Made by a program: the position numbers and the translations under genes
Shown: one piece after another, positions 1-11,670 of the stretch
Numbering within the stretch: position 1 is the stretch's first letter
Layout of the letters: each line of letters begins with the position of its first letter
Source: Botrytis cinerea B05.10
Taxonomy: Eukaryota > Ascomycota > Leotiomycetes > Helotiales > Sclerotiniaceae
Length of the DNA: 64,000 nt
Reading direction: 5' to 3'
Assembly (NCBI RefSeq): GCF_000143535.2
Contig: NC_037318.1
Location: 806,001 to 870,000 of the forward strand
The notes under the pieces: generated by a model
Databases searched by the model: none
Told to the model about the DNA's origin: nothing
Seen by the model: the letters and a program-made list of their open reading frames with translations, nothing else

Positions 1-2177
1 GTGACCAGTCAAAATGATACGCTTAGCAATAATTCGAGAAGTAGATGGTGGTAGCGATGTACCAGTACCGATCAAAAGGAGAGGCGCGGAAGATGGCGCG
101 GACTCGGAAGGTCGTTGGAAGAACAGGGTTGGAATAGAACCCCACGAGAGAGGCCCAATGAAAGAGGCGACGGTTGATTGGCCTGGGTGGAGGAAACGAT
201 CGAATTTGTGAACGTCATTGGGCGTGTTGCCACCTTGAGAGAAAAGTGGGTTGACAACGAAGCGGCGAGGTCCGCATTGCACAATCATCTCGCTCTTGGA
301 TTTGATAGGAGAAGGATAGTCAGAGCTGAGGGTGAAATTGATGTTTAAGACAGCCTTCTTGTGTTCGTGACGGAGAAGAGAAAATGCACTCAGAGGTTGA
401 GAAGCATTATATGTTGATTGCAACGAACTGGGTACATTGCGAAGGTGGACATGAACTCTAGTTCCTGCAGCCACTCCACCGACCAATGCCTCACGAGTGA
501 CTTGACTACGAGATGATTTGTAGTCAGGTACTTGGAGTAGGCGCCTCCAATCTTCAGGTTCGTATGCCCTGTCTTCAGCTTCTTCCCAAGGACTGGTGCG
601 CAGGCTTTTTAGACCACGAAATTTTGCAAGACGCTCACGTGCTAAAACATTTGGGTGAAGTTCAATCTCGTCCGGAAATTCCCGGTCTTCTGCTGCCTCA
701 TCGGTTTTACGTCTTCTGAAAGCAGCTAGTTGCTCTGCCTCTGCCTCATCATCTGGATTGGGATCCAAAAACATCTCTGATTGTGGATATTCTGATGGCG
801 CAGCTTCTGTAGGTTCTCTTGGTGCAAGACCTTCAGCCCCATCTTGAGGAAGAGCAGGTGTGTCCATTGTCATTTCTTCGTCATCAAAATCTTCCATGTC
901 GGAGCCTGAATCGGAGAAATGGTCCCCGAGAAACCATGCTGATTGATAGTTGGATGTACCTTTAGGAAGTCGTTTTGGTGCAGCAGGCAAATGCGTCTCA
1001 TCGTCAGAGAAGTAGTGGTGATCATCAAGTAGTACACCGCGCTTCTCTGTTGGGGCAACGGACATAGCGGCATCATCATCGTCCTCCATCATAATCCCTT
1101 CAGGTGCAAGTTCCGCAAGATCATCCTGATCTTCACCGGGCGTTTCAAGGACAGTCTCATCGTTAGAATCATCCGTAGCCATTTCGTCCGTTCGCCTCTT
1201 TTTAGAGGCCAATGGCGCAGCTGTTATCTTCTCAATCTGGAAATCGCCCCAGTCTCCAACTGAGATCAATCTATCCGCTTTCAATCCCTTGCCTCTGACA
1301 AAACCAGTCAGTACAACATTTTGCTGCTCGTTTGTTGGCCATTGAACTTCATCAACCAACATCCAACTTCTTTCTTCCCTCCATCGAATTCCTTTCGGGG
1401 CTAAAGTACATAATGACCTCATCAAATTGGCGCATTCTTGTCTTGAGTCTAGGTTGTGTACTTTTTCTTGGTCCGGGTGGAAGTGCTGAACGTATGATTT
1501 GAGCGATGAAAGAATTCCAGGTCTTCGTTTGGGTGGCTCAATCTTGTCAAGTCCTTGCACAACAGTCAAGGTAGTCGACAATCCCTGGCTTTCCACACTG
1601 CGGATAATAAGTTCACCTAACTCATCAACTTCTTGTTCCGGCGACAAGATAAAGACTACAAAGTCCGCCACTCTACTAGCATTCATGCAGCTGAACAACT
1701 CCTTCTTGGTGATAATATATTGAACCTTCTGCTTGAATCTGTCGATGTCGGCACGAACAATTCCTTCTTCGGGAACATCAATATCAACGTCCAGACTTCC
1801 AGTCAAACTTCGGACTGCAGCTGCAGCATTTGCATCATCGCATAGCGGTACGAGAGCTACAATTCTTGGTGCGCCATCACGTCCTTGGAAAACATTCAAG
1901 TCCCTCTGATGTTCCTTGTGTTTTGTGTTCTGCTTTTGGCGGGCTTGATTACGACGATCAAATTTCGACATAAGTTGTTGATGAGGAGATTTTCGGTGGC
2001 TCAAATCTTGCACCTTGCCTACGAAGATTAGCATTTACTCGTTTCATGTACGGATCAAAGCTGACCTTTTGACAATTCTTTCAATGCGCCTTTAGAAGCC
2101 TTTCGTGACTTGAAAGCTTTGTGGGTTGTTTTTGTTGTACTCCTATGGGAGTGCTGTCCAGTAGGTGCTGGAGCCAT
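1..2177 (-). CDS. TSR1: Tsr1, 40S ribosomal subunit maturation factor (C-terminus beyond window)
   Basis: Tsr1 is a GTPase-like assembly factor of the Bms1/Tsr1 family that acts on late cytoplasmic pre-40S particles. Exon 1 is 2177..2066 and exon 2 is 2018..1, with a 47-nt intron (donor GTCAGC, branch-like TGCTAAT, acceptor CGTAG) that keeps frame. The N-terminus has the family's HSHRSTTK...SKGALKEL basic box. Then come a degenerate G-domain region (APRIVALVPLCDDANAA), a long acidic middle, and a C-terminal barrel region ending in RIIAKRIILTGH at the window edge, just where the conserved GHPFKIH block should start. I chose the ATG at 2177 because it opens the conserved box; upstream in-frame residues look like non-coding translation. 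The stop and the last part of the protein are missing. It diverges from UTP7. Family assignment is from recognised motifs and is confident. Confidence 0.9.
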
Positions 2178-2506
2178 ATTGCCGTTGCCTCCGGCTTTAA
2201 ATCTGAAAGGAATAGAAGCCAGATTGGAATTTTCAAATATCCAATTTTTCAAATTTTGACTCAACAGATGGAATTTATTTGAATTTAGATCACAACGTGG
2301 GGCTTGAGATTTTTTTGTGCGATAAGTTAAAGTTCTTATCTCTTTTATCGCTTATCGTTGAGACTTTTTTTGCCAGCGGCCGCTTGTTCCGCCTTCAGAA
2401 TATTTTCTACGGAACTCAATAGTTTACAAATATTTGCGCTCTCCTGGAATAGGTAGTCGAAACACTGTCAATTCTACTTCGACCGAGAATCGCTAGTCAT
2501 ATCAAC
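2178..2506. promoter_or_regulatory. Shared divergent promoter of TSR1 and UTP7
   Basis: This 329-bp gap separates the start codons of two ribosome-biogenesis genes. It holds a cluster of GATA-like words: GCGATAAG at 2319-2326, CTTATC at 2335-2340, TTATCG at 2345-2350 and CTTATCG at 2351-2357, in both orientations. AATTTTCA at 2229-2236 and the AT-rich words just after it resemble the yeast RRPE element. A NotI-like GCGGCCGC lies near 2377-2384. These are sequence observations; regulatory function is inferred from similarity to yeast RRPE/PAC ribosome-biogenesis promoters. Confidence 0.5.
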
Positions 2507-4214
2507 ATGGCAGATATAATGGAGTTGACAGATAATTCCCCTTCGAATGGAGCGGTACCTATCAAACGAGCTAGAACAGAGCTGGCCACCACAGAATCAG
2601 AGTCGCAGTCGCAATTACGCCGTCGCAAGGAAGCAAATAAAGCATATGGCAGAGGAGGAAAGATCCCCATACATTCAATCAAGGATAAAAAGCTTAGAGG
2701 GAATCTTAAGAAGCTCGAGGCACGAAACAAAACGGCGATACTTAGAGCAAAAGATGCCGAGATTTTACTTGAGAACGAAGACGGTTTCTTAGAACCGGAA
2801 AATGAATTGGAACGAACATACAAGGTCCGACAGGATGAGATTAAACAGAGTGTACCTCTCGAGACTGCAAAGAAAGGATTCGAGCTTAAGTTGGATCAAT
2901 TAGGACCATATGTGTGCGACTATACAAGAAACGGAAAGGACCTCTTATTGGCTGGTAGGAAAGGTCATGTCGCGACAATGGACTGGAGGGAAGGAAAATT
3001 GGGATGTGAATTACAACTTGGAGAAACTGTCAGAGATGCAAAATGGTTACACAACAACCAGCTGTTTGCAGTTGCGCAAAAGAAATATGTTTACATATAT
3101 GATGGAGCAGGTGTTGAGCTGCACTGTTTGAAGAAACATATCGAGGTTACGAATATGGAATTCCTTCCTTACCACTACCTTTTGGCTACTGTGGTATGTA
3201 AAAACAGCCATTTCAACTTTTCATATCTGACTTTTCTAGGGAAATGCTGGACACTTAAAATATCAAGACATCTCAACCGGTCAAATGGTTATGGAAATGC
3301 CCACGAAATTGGGATCGCCTACCTCTCTTACTCAGAACCCTCGAAATGCAATCCTTCATATGGGTCATCAAAACGGAACAGTCACCTTATGGTCGCCTAA
3401 TTCTACTACGCCGCTAGTCAAATTATTGGCACATCGTGGTCCAGTACGATCATTAGCTGTAGATAGAGAGGGTAGATACATGGTTTCTACTGGACAAGAC
3501 ATGAAGATGTCTGTCTGGGATGTTCGAATGTTCAAAGAAGTCAATAGTTATTTTACACGACAGCCAGCTTCGTCAGTTGCTATTTCTGACCGAGGATTAA
3601 CAGCTGTCGGATGGGGCACTCAAGTTTCTATCTGGCGGGGTCTTTTCTCCAAAAGCTCTCTAGAACAGGAGAAAATACAAAGTCCGTACATGGCATGGGG
3701 TGGCGAGGGCAATCGAATTGAGCGTGTACGTTGGTGTCCATTTGAGGATGTGTTGGGAACTTCGCACGATTCCGGGTTCTCGTCGATATTGGTTCCAGGT
3801 GCTGGAGAAGCCAACTTCGATGCTCTGGAGGTTAATCCATTCGAGACCACTAAGCAACGACAAGAGGCTGAAGTGAAATCGTTGCTCAATAAGCTCCAAC
3901 CAGAAATGATCTCATTGGACCCCAATTACATTGGTAATCTTGACCTGAGATCTGATGAGCAGAGGAAGGCCGAGAAAGATTTAGACAAAAAGCCAGAAGA
4001 TCCAATGGCTAAGATTAAGAACAGGGGTAGAGGTAAGAACAGTAGTTTGAGAAAGTACCTAAGAAAGAAGAGTTCTAGAGGTATTATAGATGATCAGAGG
4101 GACAGAATCGAAGAATTGAGAAAGAGTCAGATGCAAAGGGAGAAGAACAGGCTAAAATCTACCGAGGAGGAACTTGGGCCAGCACTCGGTCGCTTCGCGA
4201 AGAAAAGTGCTTAG
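2507..4214 (+). CDS. UTP7: Utp7/WDR46-type WD40 protein of the SSU processome
   Basis: Utp7 is a nucleolar U3 snoRNP/SSU-processome component needed for 18S rRNA maturation. Exons are 2507..3193 and 3240..4214, with a 46-nt GTATGT...CTAG phase-0 intron that restores a continuous protein of about 553 residues. The N-terminus is basic (RRRKEANKAYGRGGKIP), followed by WD40 blades (for example LLAHRGPVRSLAVDREGRY then STGQDMKMSVWDVR). The family's C-terminal signature runs through VNPFETTKQRQEAEVKSLL and LDPNYIG, and the protein ends in a lysine/arginine-rich tail (KNRGRGKNSSLRKYLRKK). The signature block and tail separate Utp7 from other WD40 proteins. It is divergent from TSR1 and convergent with ureG. 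Confidence 0.9.
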
Positions 4215-4243
4215 ATAATTTGGTGCATTATTGTTGATATCAC

Positions 4244-4353
4244 ACACTATGCAAGGCGCTTTAAGGCATAGTGTAGGGATTGGGAAAAGAACTCTGTGGC
4301 GCCTGGCGTTTGAAGTTATTATCGAGGCGTCGCGCTCTACTTGTAGTAGAGCG
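4244..4353. repeat. Two perfect hairpins in the UTP7-ureG convergent gap
   Basis: ACACTATGC at 4244-4252 pairs perfectly with GCATAGTGT at 4266-4274 (9-bp stem, 13-nt loop). CGCTCTAC at 4333-4340 pairs with GTAGAGCG at 4346-4353 (8-bp stem, 5-nt loop). Both lie between the stop codons of two convergent genes (4214 and 4491). A role in 3'-end formation is only inferred. Confidence 0.5.
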
Positions 4354-4490
4354 TGGAGTGGTTGAGCTGTTAAATAATGAGAATATATGCTACCACTACA
4401 AGGGATTCTCTCCCATTCCAAGTGAATGTCCAAGTTTATATTCAGTATGATGAGATGCATTATCTTCCTTTAGAGTACATGCAGCCCTGA

Positions 4491-5495
4491 TTACTTTAGT
4501 TGCTCCAAACCCTCTGTCGCTTTTGGGCCACCTCGTTCTTTGCTGACCCTCTCCGCTCCGCTGCCCTTCCATGCGCTCTCAATTAAACCAATGATGTGTT
4601 CCATTCCGACTCCTCCCTTGACCTGGGCAAAGACAGTTGGGCCTCCTTCTCTCATCTTTCTCGCATCCCTATCCATAACATCCAAATCTGCACCCACGGC
4701 TTCGGCCAAGTCTGTCTTGTTCACCACTAAAAGATCGCTCTGAGTGATTCCCGGGCCTCCTTTCCTGGGAATCTTGTCACCTCCACTAACATCAATGACG
4801 TAGATGATGTAATCCGCCAACTCTCTGGAGTAGTTAGCGGCCAAGTTATCACCTCCCGATTCGATAAGTAATATGTCGGAAGTGAATTCGCGGTGCAAAT
4901 CTTCAAGAGCAGCAAGGTTGGCCGAGATATCTTCACGCACAGCTGCATGAGGGCATCCACCGGTTTCGATGGCACGGATACGAGATGCAGGCAGAGCTTT
5001 GTGTTTAGTGAGGAACTCAGCGTCTTCTCGGGTAAAGATATCATTGGTAACGGCTGCGATTGAGTATTTCTCTCTCAGGGCATTGCAGAGTGCCAGCATC
5101 AATGCCGTTTTGCCGGAACCTACAGGTCTGAACCATTGTTAGCAAATAAATCACTCACAGTGACTCTTCGAGTGATGACTGCAAAAATGAGGACAAGGGG
5201 ACATCCATAAAATGAAACATTTGACAACAGAACTCGGAGTAATGGCACGTGACTGGTATACTCCTCATGTCATGGAGGGGTGTTTGGACAAAACAGTTTC
5301 ACGAATGGGACTCAGGAACACGTACCCTCCAATACCAACGGTAAAGGCTCTCTCAGACCAATTTCTGCCCTCTATGATTGGCATTTCCCTGCCCATGTAA
5401 CTACCAGGCCCATCGAGAATCTCATGAGTATGTCCATGGTCACCAGCTGGGTGATCGTGAGAGTGGGTTGGACCTCCTTCGTGAGAATGAGACAT
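4491..5495 (-). CDS. ureG: Urease accessory GTPase UreG
   Basis: UreG is the GTPase that drives nickel insertion into urease. Exons are 5495..5326 and 5127..4491, with a 198-nt GTACGT...CAG intron in phase 2; the protein is 268 residues. The N-terminus is a histidine-rich, probably nickel-binding tail (eight His in the first 24 residues), as in plant and fungal UreG. The P-loop GPVGSGKT is at residues 57-64, formed across the splice junction. The metal-binding [13 protein letters not shown] block, the ESGGDN Walker-B-like segment and the NKTD guanine-specificity motif are all present. Length and motifs match an intact enzyme. It is divergent from the adenylosuccinate synthetase gene at 6245. 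Confidence 0.95.
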
Positions 5496-6244
5496 GATGA
5501 AAGTGTGTATGATCTGGATAACTTATGAACGTATGAGTGTTGGAGAGATCACAAGCTGTTTGAAAAGCAACAAGTAATATGAACAATCCACTTCGGTGTG
5601 ATATTACGATGTATTCCCAACAAACAAAAGGATTTTCTGGGGATCTTCGAAACCAGCCTGTTGCAATCTCCCATTTGCAAGAAAGTTAAACCTAAATAGT
5701 CCCATGCAAGGCGCCCCTCTTCATTGGCCTGTGTGATTACTTTTACACGATGAATGCACGATACTGTGCAAACGAAATATGGATATCAAGTAGACAACTG
5801 CAATGGGCCAACGAAGCACATGCTTGAGATGTCTTGTTACTTAATCTAATCGATAATGAACGGGGAGTATGGCAATGTATGCGAATGAGCGACGGGTGAA
5901 GGATGGATGGCTTCATTTCACGTGATTTCACAATGAGTCAACGTCACCCGCTCATGCTGAAAAAAAAAATGCCCCGCCAATTTAGTGCTACAATAGTGAT
6001 ATAAAACCCCCACCATCCCACATCAATTAATTCCTGTTCCCTTAAGGTGCGTTCCGTCTCCACATCACTTAACACACAGAGTGCGGGAAAGGTTTCTAAC
6101 AGATCATAGGCATACAATTCCATTTCTAGAAAACGAATATTTACTTGTTGCTCTCATCAATTGATCCGGCATTTCGACTTGGACGCGATTGTAACGAATT
6201 CTATCATCAGACTATCAAAATAAACAGATTCAACGATTTTCAAG
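5496..6244. other. Divergent intergenic region, ureG / adenylosuccinate synthetase
   Basis: This 749-bp gap between two divergent start codons should hold both promoters and 5' UTRs. The part before 6245 is rich in CA/TC tracts typical of fungal leaders. I see no open frame with gene-like content. Confidence 0.4.
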
Positions 6245-8050
6245 ATGGCAACAGTTGTTCTTGGTGCTCAATGGGTACGTGCCTTCTGCGAAGATCCGCG
6301 GAGATCGAATACTGACGTGCGAGGGTAGGGCGATGAAGGAAAGGTATGGCACACTGGGTTGGGAGGAATTCGTGTTTGGAAATTTAACTGAGGGTGGATT
6401 AGGGGAAACTTGTCGATGTCCTCTGCAGTGAGGAGTTGAGATTGTGCTGTCGTGCACAGGTAAATCTACCTCATAAGTTTCTCGCAAGCAATATGTGTCT
6501 AACATCGGATAAAATATAGGGCGGAAACAACGCAGGGTAAATTGATGCGATGAAAGAAACTGGGGTATCATCTAACTTACAATCATAGACATACAATTGT
6601 GGCCAATGGAGTGACATAGTGAGTATTCGTGAGAAGCGACTGTCAGAGTTCAAAAACATCTTCGGACACTCGGCTAATAAAATATCGAACAGCGACTTCC
6701 ACATTTTACCTAGTGGTCTCCTCAACCCCGACTGCCAGAATTTGGTAGGAAGTGGATGCGTAGTCCACATTCCTGGCCTCCTTAAAGAACTTGCCGCTAT
6801 CGATGGCAAGATTCCAGTTCCAGCAGGCAAAAAGCCTCCCAGAGAGAGATTATTGATCAGTGACCGATGCCAGTAGGTTTTGCAATCTTCGGTACAACTG
6901 AACGTTTCTGACAGTAAGCTACAGTGTCGTTCTTGATCTCCATCAGAAATTAGATGGACTCGAAGAGGCCGAACTTGGAGGTGGTAAAATTGGTACTACC
7001 GGCAAAGGTAATATACACTTCGTCTTATATAGAAAACACTCATTTTTAACAAATTAAAAGGTATCGGTCCTTGTTATTCAACAAAAATGGCGAGAAGCGG
7101 TGTCAGAGTTGCCGATATCTTCCGGGAGAGTTATTTCGAGGAGAAGGTCCGAAGCATGGCAGCTGGCGCCAAGAAGAGATTTGGGGACTTGTTGCAGTAT
7201 GATGTCGAGGAGGAGCTTGCTAGATTCAAGGTAAACTTGATGATCCTGATTAAATGGCTTCTTTTTTAACATCTTCTCAGACCTACAGGGCTGAATTAGC
7301 AGATATGGTTGTTGACCAACTCCCCCTACTCGTCGACGCGCAGAAATCCGACGCACCTATGCTAATCGAGGGCGCAAATGCTATTATGTTGGACATTGAT
7401 GCCGGTACATATCCATTCGTGACGAGCTCAAACACAGGCCTCGGTGGTATTTTCACCGGTCTCAGCGGTTTGAACCCAAGAAAGGTCAAGAACATCTACG
7501 GAGTGGTCAAAGCCTATACTACACGTGTGGGAGGTGGCCCATTCCCAACAGAAGATCTAGGAGAAGTTGGTACAACATTGCAAGAAGTTGGCAGAGAATT
7601 CGGTGTGACGACCGGTCGTCGACGAAGATGTGGTTGGTTGGATCTAGTGGTTGTCAAATACTCGACGGCTATCAACAGTTACACCGCCATCAACCTCACA
7701 AAGCTCGACATTCTTGATTCCTTCAAAGAAATCAAGGTTGCCGTCGCTTATCGTGATCCCGCAACTGGCGAAACATTAGACTCATTCCCTGCTGATCTTG
7801 AAAGGCTGGAGACACTTGAACCACAGTATGTCACATTACCAGGTTGGAATCAACCAACCACTGGTTGCCGTAGCTACTATGATCTTCCATCCGCGTGTCG
7901 CAAATACTGCGAATTCATTGAGAAAGAAGTTGGCGTTCCAATCAAGTTCATTGGAGTTGGTGAGTGTTTTATCCAGTTATTTTTTAATCATATCGGATCA
8001 CTAATATAAGAATTTCAGGCCCATCGAGAGATGATATGATCACAAAATAG
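6245..8050 (+). CDS. ADE12: Adenylosuccinate synthetase (purine biosynthesis)
   Basis: This enzyme makes adenylosuccinate from IMP, aspartate and GTP, the committed step to AMP. Ten exons give a 430-residue protein: 6245..6274, 6329..6343, 6403..6459, 6520..6536, 6589..6618, 6693..6872, 6925..7007, 7061..7230, 7281..7959 and 8019..8050. Frame holds at all nine junctions. The start gives the GDEGKGKLVD GTP-binding loop, built from three exons, then CCRAQGGNNAGHT, the ISDRCHVVLDLHQ segment, FEGANA-type [21 protein letters not shown] and the C-terminal [12 protein letters not shown]. Length and order match the family with no missing element. Exon 2 is 15 nt and exon 4 is 17 nt, so automated predictors may miss them. 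Confidence 0.95.
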
Positions 8051-9403
8051 ATCACAGGTTTTGTTTTCCACCATTTACGAGTCCCTTGTATGTTCCTAAA
8101 GATAAAAAATTAGATCTTAGTAGCAATAGATAGACACTGCAATTTAGTCTTGTTTTCAATTCATCCATTCATTGGCGCCTCCGTACGTCATAATCTCGAC
8201 GGAAAACCTCGCATTTACTTCCAGCAAAATGTAATGGGGAACCTATTTCTCTCATTTGTTCCTCATCTCTTACCACTTTTCAGGGAATTTGTTGTTCTAG
8301 TAAAATAAGCACGTGGATGGGGCTTCACCGAATTTTCGTTCTGTTTGTAGGGAGTTTCACTGCTTTCTTTGGTAATAACAGTCGGGATCGAATCAAACGA
8401 GTAAAAAGCTTTGCATCGCTAAGGCCATCCTACGCCCCATCTGCTTTGCAAGTTTAGCGTGATTAGGAGATGAAGTCGTTTTGCGGTTATGGGTTTCTTT
8501 GAGAAGAATTTGAACGTACCCATAACTTCTATAGCTTTTTTGGCTTTGAAGGGTACTAAGCAGGCCCTGGTATTCCGGGCTGTAATCGAAGGTTACAAAA
8601 TATCACTTAGTGAGTCTGATGACAGTTTAATTCTGGACCTCGCCGACGTGTATGTATCATTTGGGGGAGCTCAACCATAGCGTCTATGCTCTGATATAAT
8701 TCGCATTTTTGGTGGCATTTCGGATGGCCTCTCACGGAAAGGCTAGTACATCATCTCTAGATGTAAGCCCCCAGAATTCTAAAAGATAGATAAAGAGAAG
8801 TTGCGTAGAAGGCTGTAATTAAAAGTTCTAATGCCTGAATCAGATGGATTTTATAATTTATACTAGGTATAATGAATAGTACCATTGAATACTCGGATAC
8901 TTTTCGCTAGGTTGACGAAAGCAAAATTGCATGATGAAGAACGTGCTTGAACTCTACGTGCGCCCTGGGGATGATTTATCATATCAACCAGATCGGAGCT
9001 TCACTGATTGTATCTGTATTATCTCAACACTATTTGTTTCAAGGATTGCGGTAGTGATGTTCCATTTTCAGCTTGAGAGGTGTTTCGGGGGAAGAGAGAC
9101 ATGTGCAACCGATCCTCTCTTCTACAGCTTCCACTTGTAATTTATTTTCCCCCTTATATTCTCTCTGTTCTTTTCTCTCCTCGGAGTTGGACTGATTTCA
9201 TACTTTAACTGTTAGATTGACATGTAAAAAGAGAGAAGGCAATCATGTGGCCCTTTTCACATCACAGACTTCTCTTCTAGTTTATGAAGTATCTTCATGA
9301 TTGAATTTTGAAGCTAGAAGTACATCTTTGGATTCAACAAAGGTTACAGGTGATTTATAATTGACTCGTACTGAGGTATTGAATATCTTCTATGGCTCAC
9401 GAA
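8051..9403. other. Intergenic, convergent 3' ends
   Basis: About 1.35 kb lies between the stop of ADE12 and the stop of the P450 on the other strand. It is AT-rich. Open frames inside it (up to 69 codons) have no recognisable motif and no splice partners. I see no RNA gene. Confidence 0.4.
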
Positions 9404-11067
9404 TCAATTAACATGTTTGGCAGCAACCTTAGCACCGTTCTTACTCTCCACGGTCATAGTAACGCGTTCAAGGTATTCCAAAACCTCATCCCTATTTTCG
9501 ATGAGCTGGATTTCTTGCGCCAATCGAACCAGAAGGTAGGACAGTTGGATCAGAACTTGGTTCTGAGCAGGACACATTCGGATGCCTCCTAAAAATGGCT
9601 CGTATTGCCATTTCGATTCCGAAAGTGGCCGGTTGATATCTAGCCATCGATCTGGTCTAAAGACATCTGCATCTGCTCCCCATATGGTAGGATCCTTTTG
9701 CAATGTGTAAAGGTCCAACTTGACCACAGTACCCTTGGGCACAAAGATTGGGAACTGACCGTCTTCCCCACCTCCTTTTGTTAACACTGTATCTTTCAAA
9801 GATATCTTGCCTAGTCTTGAAGCGGCTGGATGCAAACGTAAGGACTCGTTGATTATGTCCTTGGTAACCCTCAATAATCGTAGGAATTCAAATGGCAATG
9901 CTTGACTTGTGCTGATACCATCAACCTCCGCTTTAAGCTTTTTCCGTTCTGCGGGGTGACGAGCAAGTTCAAATATAATATCCCCAAAAGCGATCGCAGC
10001 TGTATCTCGAGCAGGGAAGAAAACGTTGATAATATGCATGCGGAGATCATATGGATCTTGAGTCATCTTCGCCATCTCTTCGAGGAGAACATATCTTTTG
10101 AGCCCCGTTTGTTCATCTTCACTGCGCTGTTTCTCCAAGGCTATAGATACACATTTGTAAACGAACGCGTGGACATTTGTATAGGCTTCTTTCCACCAGG
10201 GATCGAAGTAAAGAGGCCATCAGATAGGCCGAAAGATCAGAAGTAACGCCAGCCCCGAAAGAGAGCGGTCAAATGATTTCATGAACACATCCGTTGCGAC
10301 GGGTGTCTGTTCCGCAAGGCATTCTGTCGAGTCGCCAAACAAGAACTCTGTCAATGTATCAAGGAACTATGAAATTGCTAGTCAGTAAGTTTTATGCTTC
10401 ACGTTGATATATACTAGAGTATCATAATGATGACTGATCAATCGTTTGACTGGAGGGAGCATGTCAAAGGTCGAGCCATCTTTTGGGATGTGTGTCAAAA
10501 ATCGCGCAACGTGATTTTCAAAATTATCCAAATCCGCGATCTCAGCTCTACTGAAGGTCGGCCGAACAAGTGATCTTGAATGCTTCCAGAATTCGCCGTC
10601 CTCTGGTATCAAACAGTAATTAGCGGCTTTAACAATCATATTTCTTTGTATTTGGGCTCAGCAATACCTGTAAAGATTCCACGACCGAGGAAGGGGAGGC
10701 CGATGGTTCCCCTCATGAAGCCTACGCCCCAATCGTTGAAGGACGACGTACAAATTGCCTGAATATTCTCTGGCTGAGACGTCTGAAGCTCTTTGCCCAA
10801 TGAATTCACCAAGAATGTCTGCCCATACTTTCGATGAAGTGCTCCGTACGCTTCTGAACGACGTCCTGCTGCGTCTGCCTTTTGGATCTGGATAAATGTA
10901 TCGAGACCTAAGATCGGGTCCCAACTTTGTACCTTGGGGATAGATCTACAGCCATGGACTCGAATGGCTTCTGCAGCTCGTCTGCTCCTGGTCCATGTGA
11001 CAAGAATATAGTAGGATGTAAAGGTTGCAAGAACAATAGTGCCAACAATAGTCAATGGCGACGACAT
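9404..11067 (-). pseudogene. Cytochrome P450 (CYP52/CYP539-like) with an in-frame stop
   Basis: This is a membrane-anchored P450 monooxygenase related to fungal CYP52/CYP539-type alkane and fatty-acid hydroxylases. Exons are 11067..10668, 10602..10415 and 10366..9404, which would give 516 codons. An N-terminal membrane segment, GEFWKHSRSLVRPTFSR, FLDTLTEFLFG, an I-helix variant FFPARDTAA (about 312-320), ESLR (370-373), FRPDRW and the haem loop FLGGIRMCPAQNQ (Cys461) are all in order. Codon 245 is TGA at 10222-10220, between LLLIFRPI and WPLYFDPWWKEAY, with coding-quality sequence on both sides. I tested the nearby GT donors against downstream AG acceptors and none removes the stop in frame. 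CGA to TGA would be one transition. It may be a recent pseudogene, a polymorphism or a sequencing error. It faces the decayed MFS gene across about 600 bp. Confidence 0.75.
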
Positions 11068-11670
11068 TTTTTTGGAGGCCAAAATCTCAGATAAAAGAAG
11101 AGATTTGGAGAAGAACTACGATGGAGAACCTCTATACTGCGTAGAGCCCGGCAGAATTTGTCATGAGGCATAGCTGTAGGTTGGTATGCACAAACATTTG
11201 GGATCTTACTTACTACCCTGCTACGTGTGCGGCAAAGCATTTGGAAATAAAATTCATAGTTCCAGGGGTGATATGTTGCAAAGGAAGGCTACCCGGTCTG
11301 TTTCCTCTGGACACTTCCATGAAAACAATGCTGCATGTCATCGTAGCATCAGCTGCGGGAAGGAACCGACAGTCTCCTTCCGAAATCTCCACCCCAAGTA
11401 TTTACTCAATATTCTTGCGCAATACAGTGTAGACTTTCGATGCATTCTTGCTGATGCGAAACCCTGTAATTAAGGACATGTGTCCCACCCCAGTAAACCA
11501 AACTGTCGGTACTGATCATGACAACAGGTCCTTGGAAAATCAGGCCACATGTACATCGTCTCATATATTCAATTTTGCCTCGTTGAACATCCCTGGACTA
11601 CGAAATATAACAGTAGGAAGTCACAAGCCAATGACCCCTTTTCTTTCGCCCATAATTCCGTGAGTGTGAT
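11068..11670. other. Divergent gap between decayed P450 and decayed MFS
   Basis: This 603-bp region would have served as promoter for both neighbours. No open frame in it looks coding. Confidence 0.35.

Noticed and set aside
8489..8680. 63-codon plus-strand frame
   Set aside because: No motif and no flanking exons; length is within chance for this region.
10160..10260. An intron that would remove the TGA of the first P450
   Set aside because: Candidate donors (GTGTTC, GTTACT) combined with the downstream AGs tested give lengths that break the frame or delete conserved residues.
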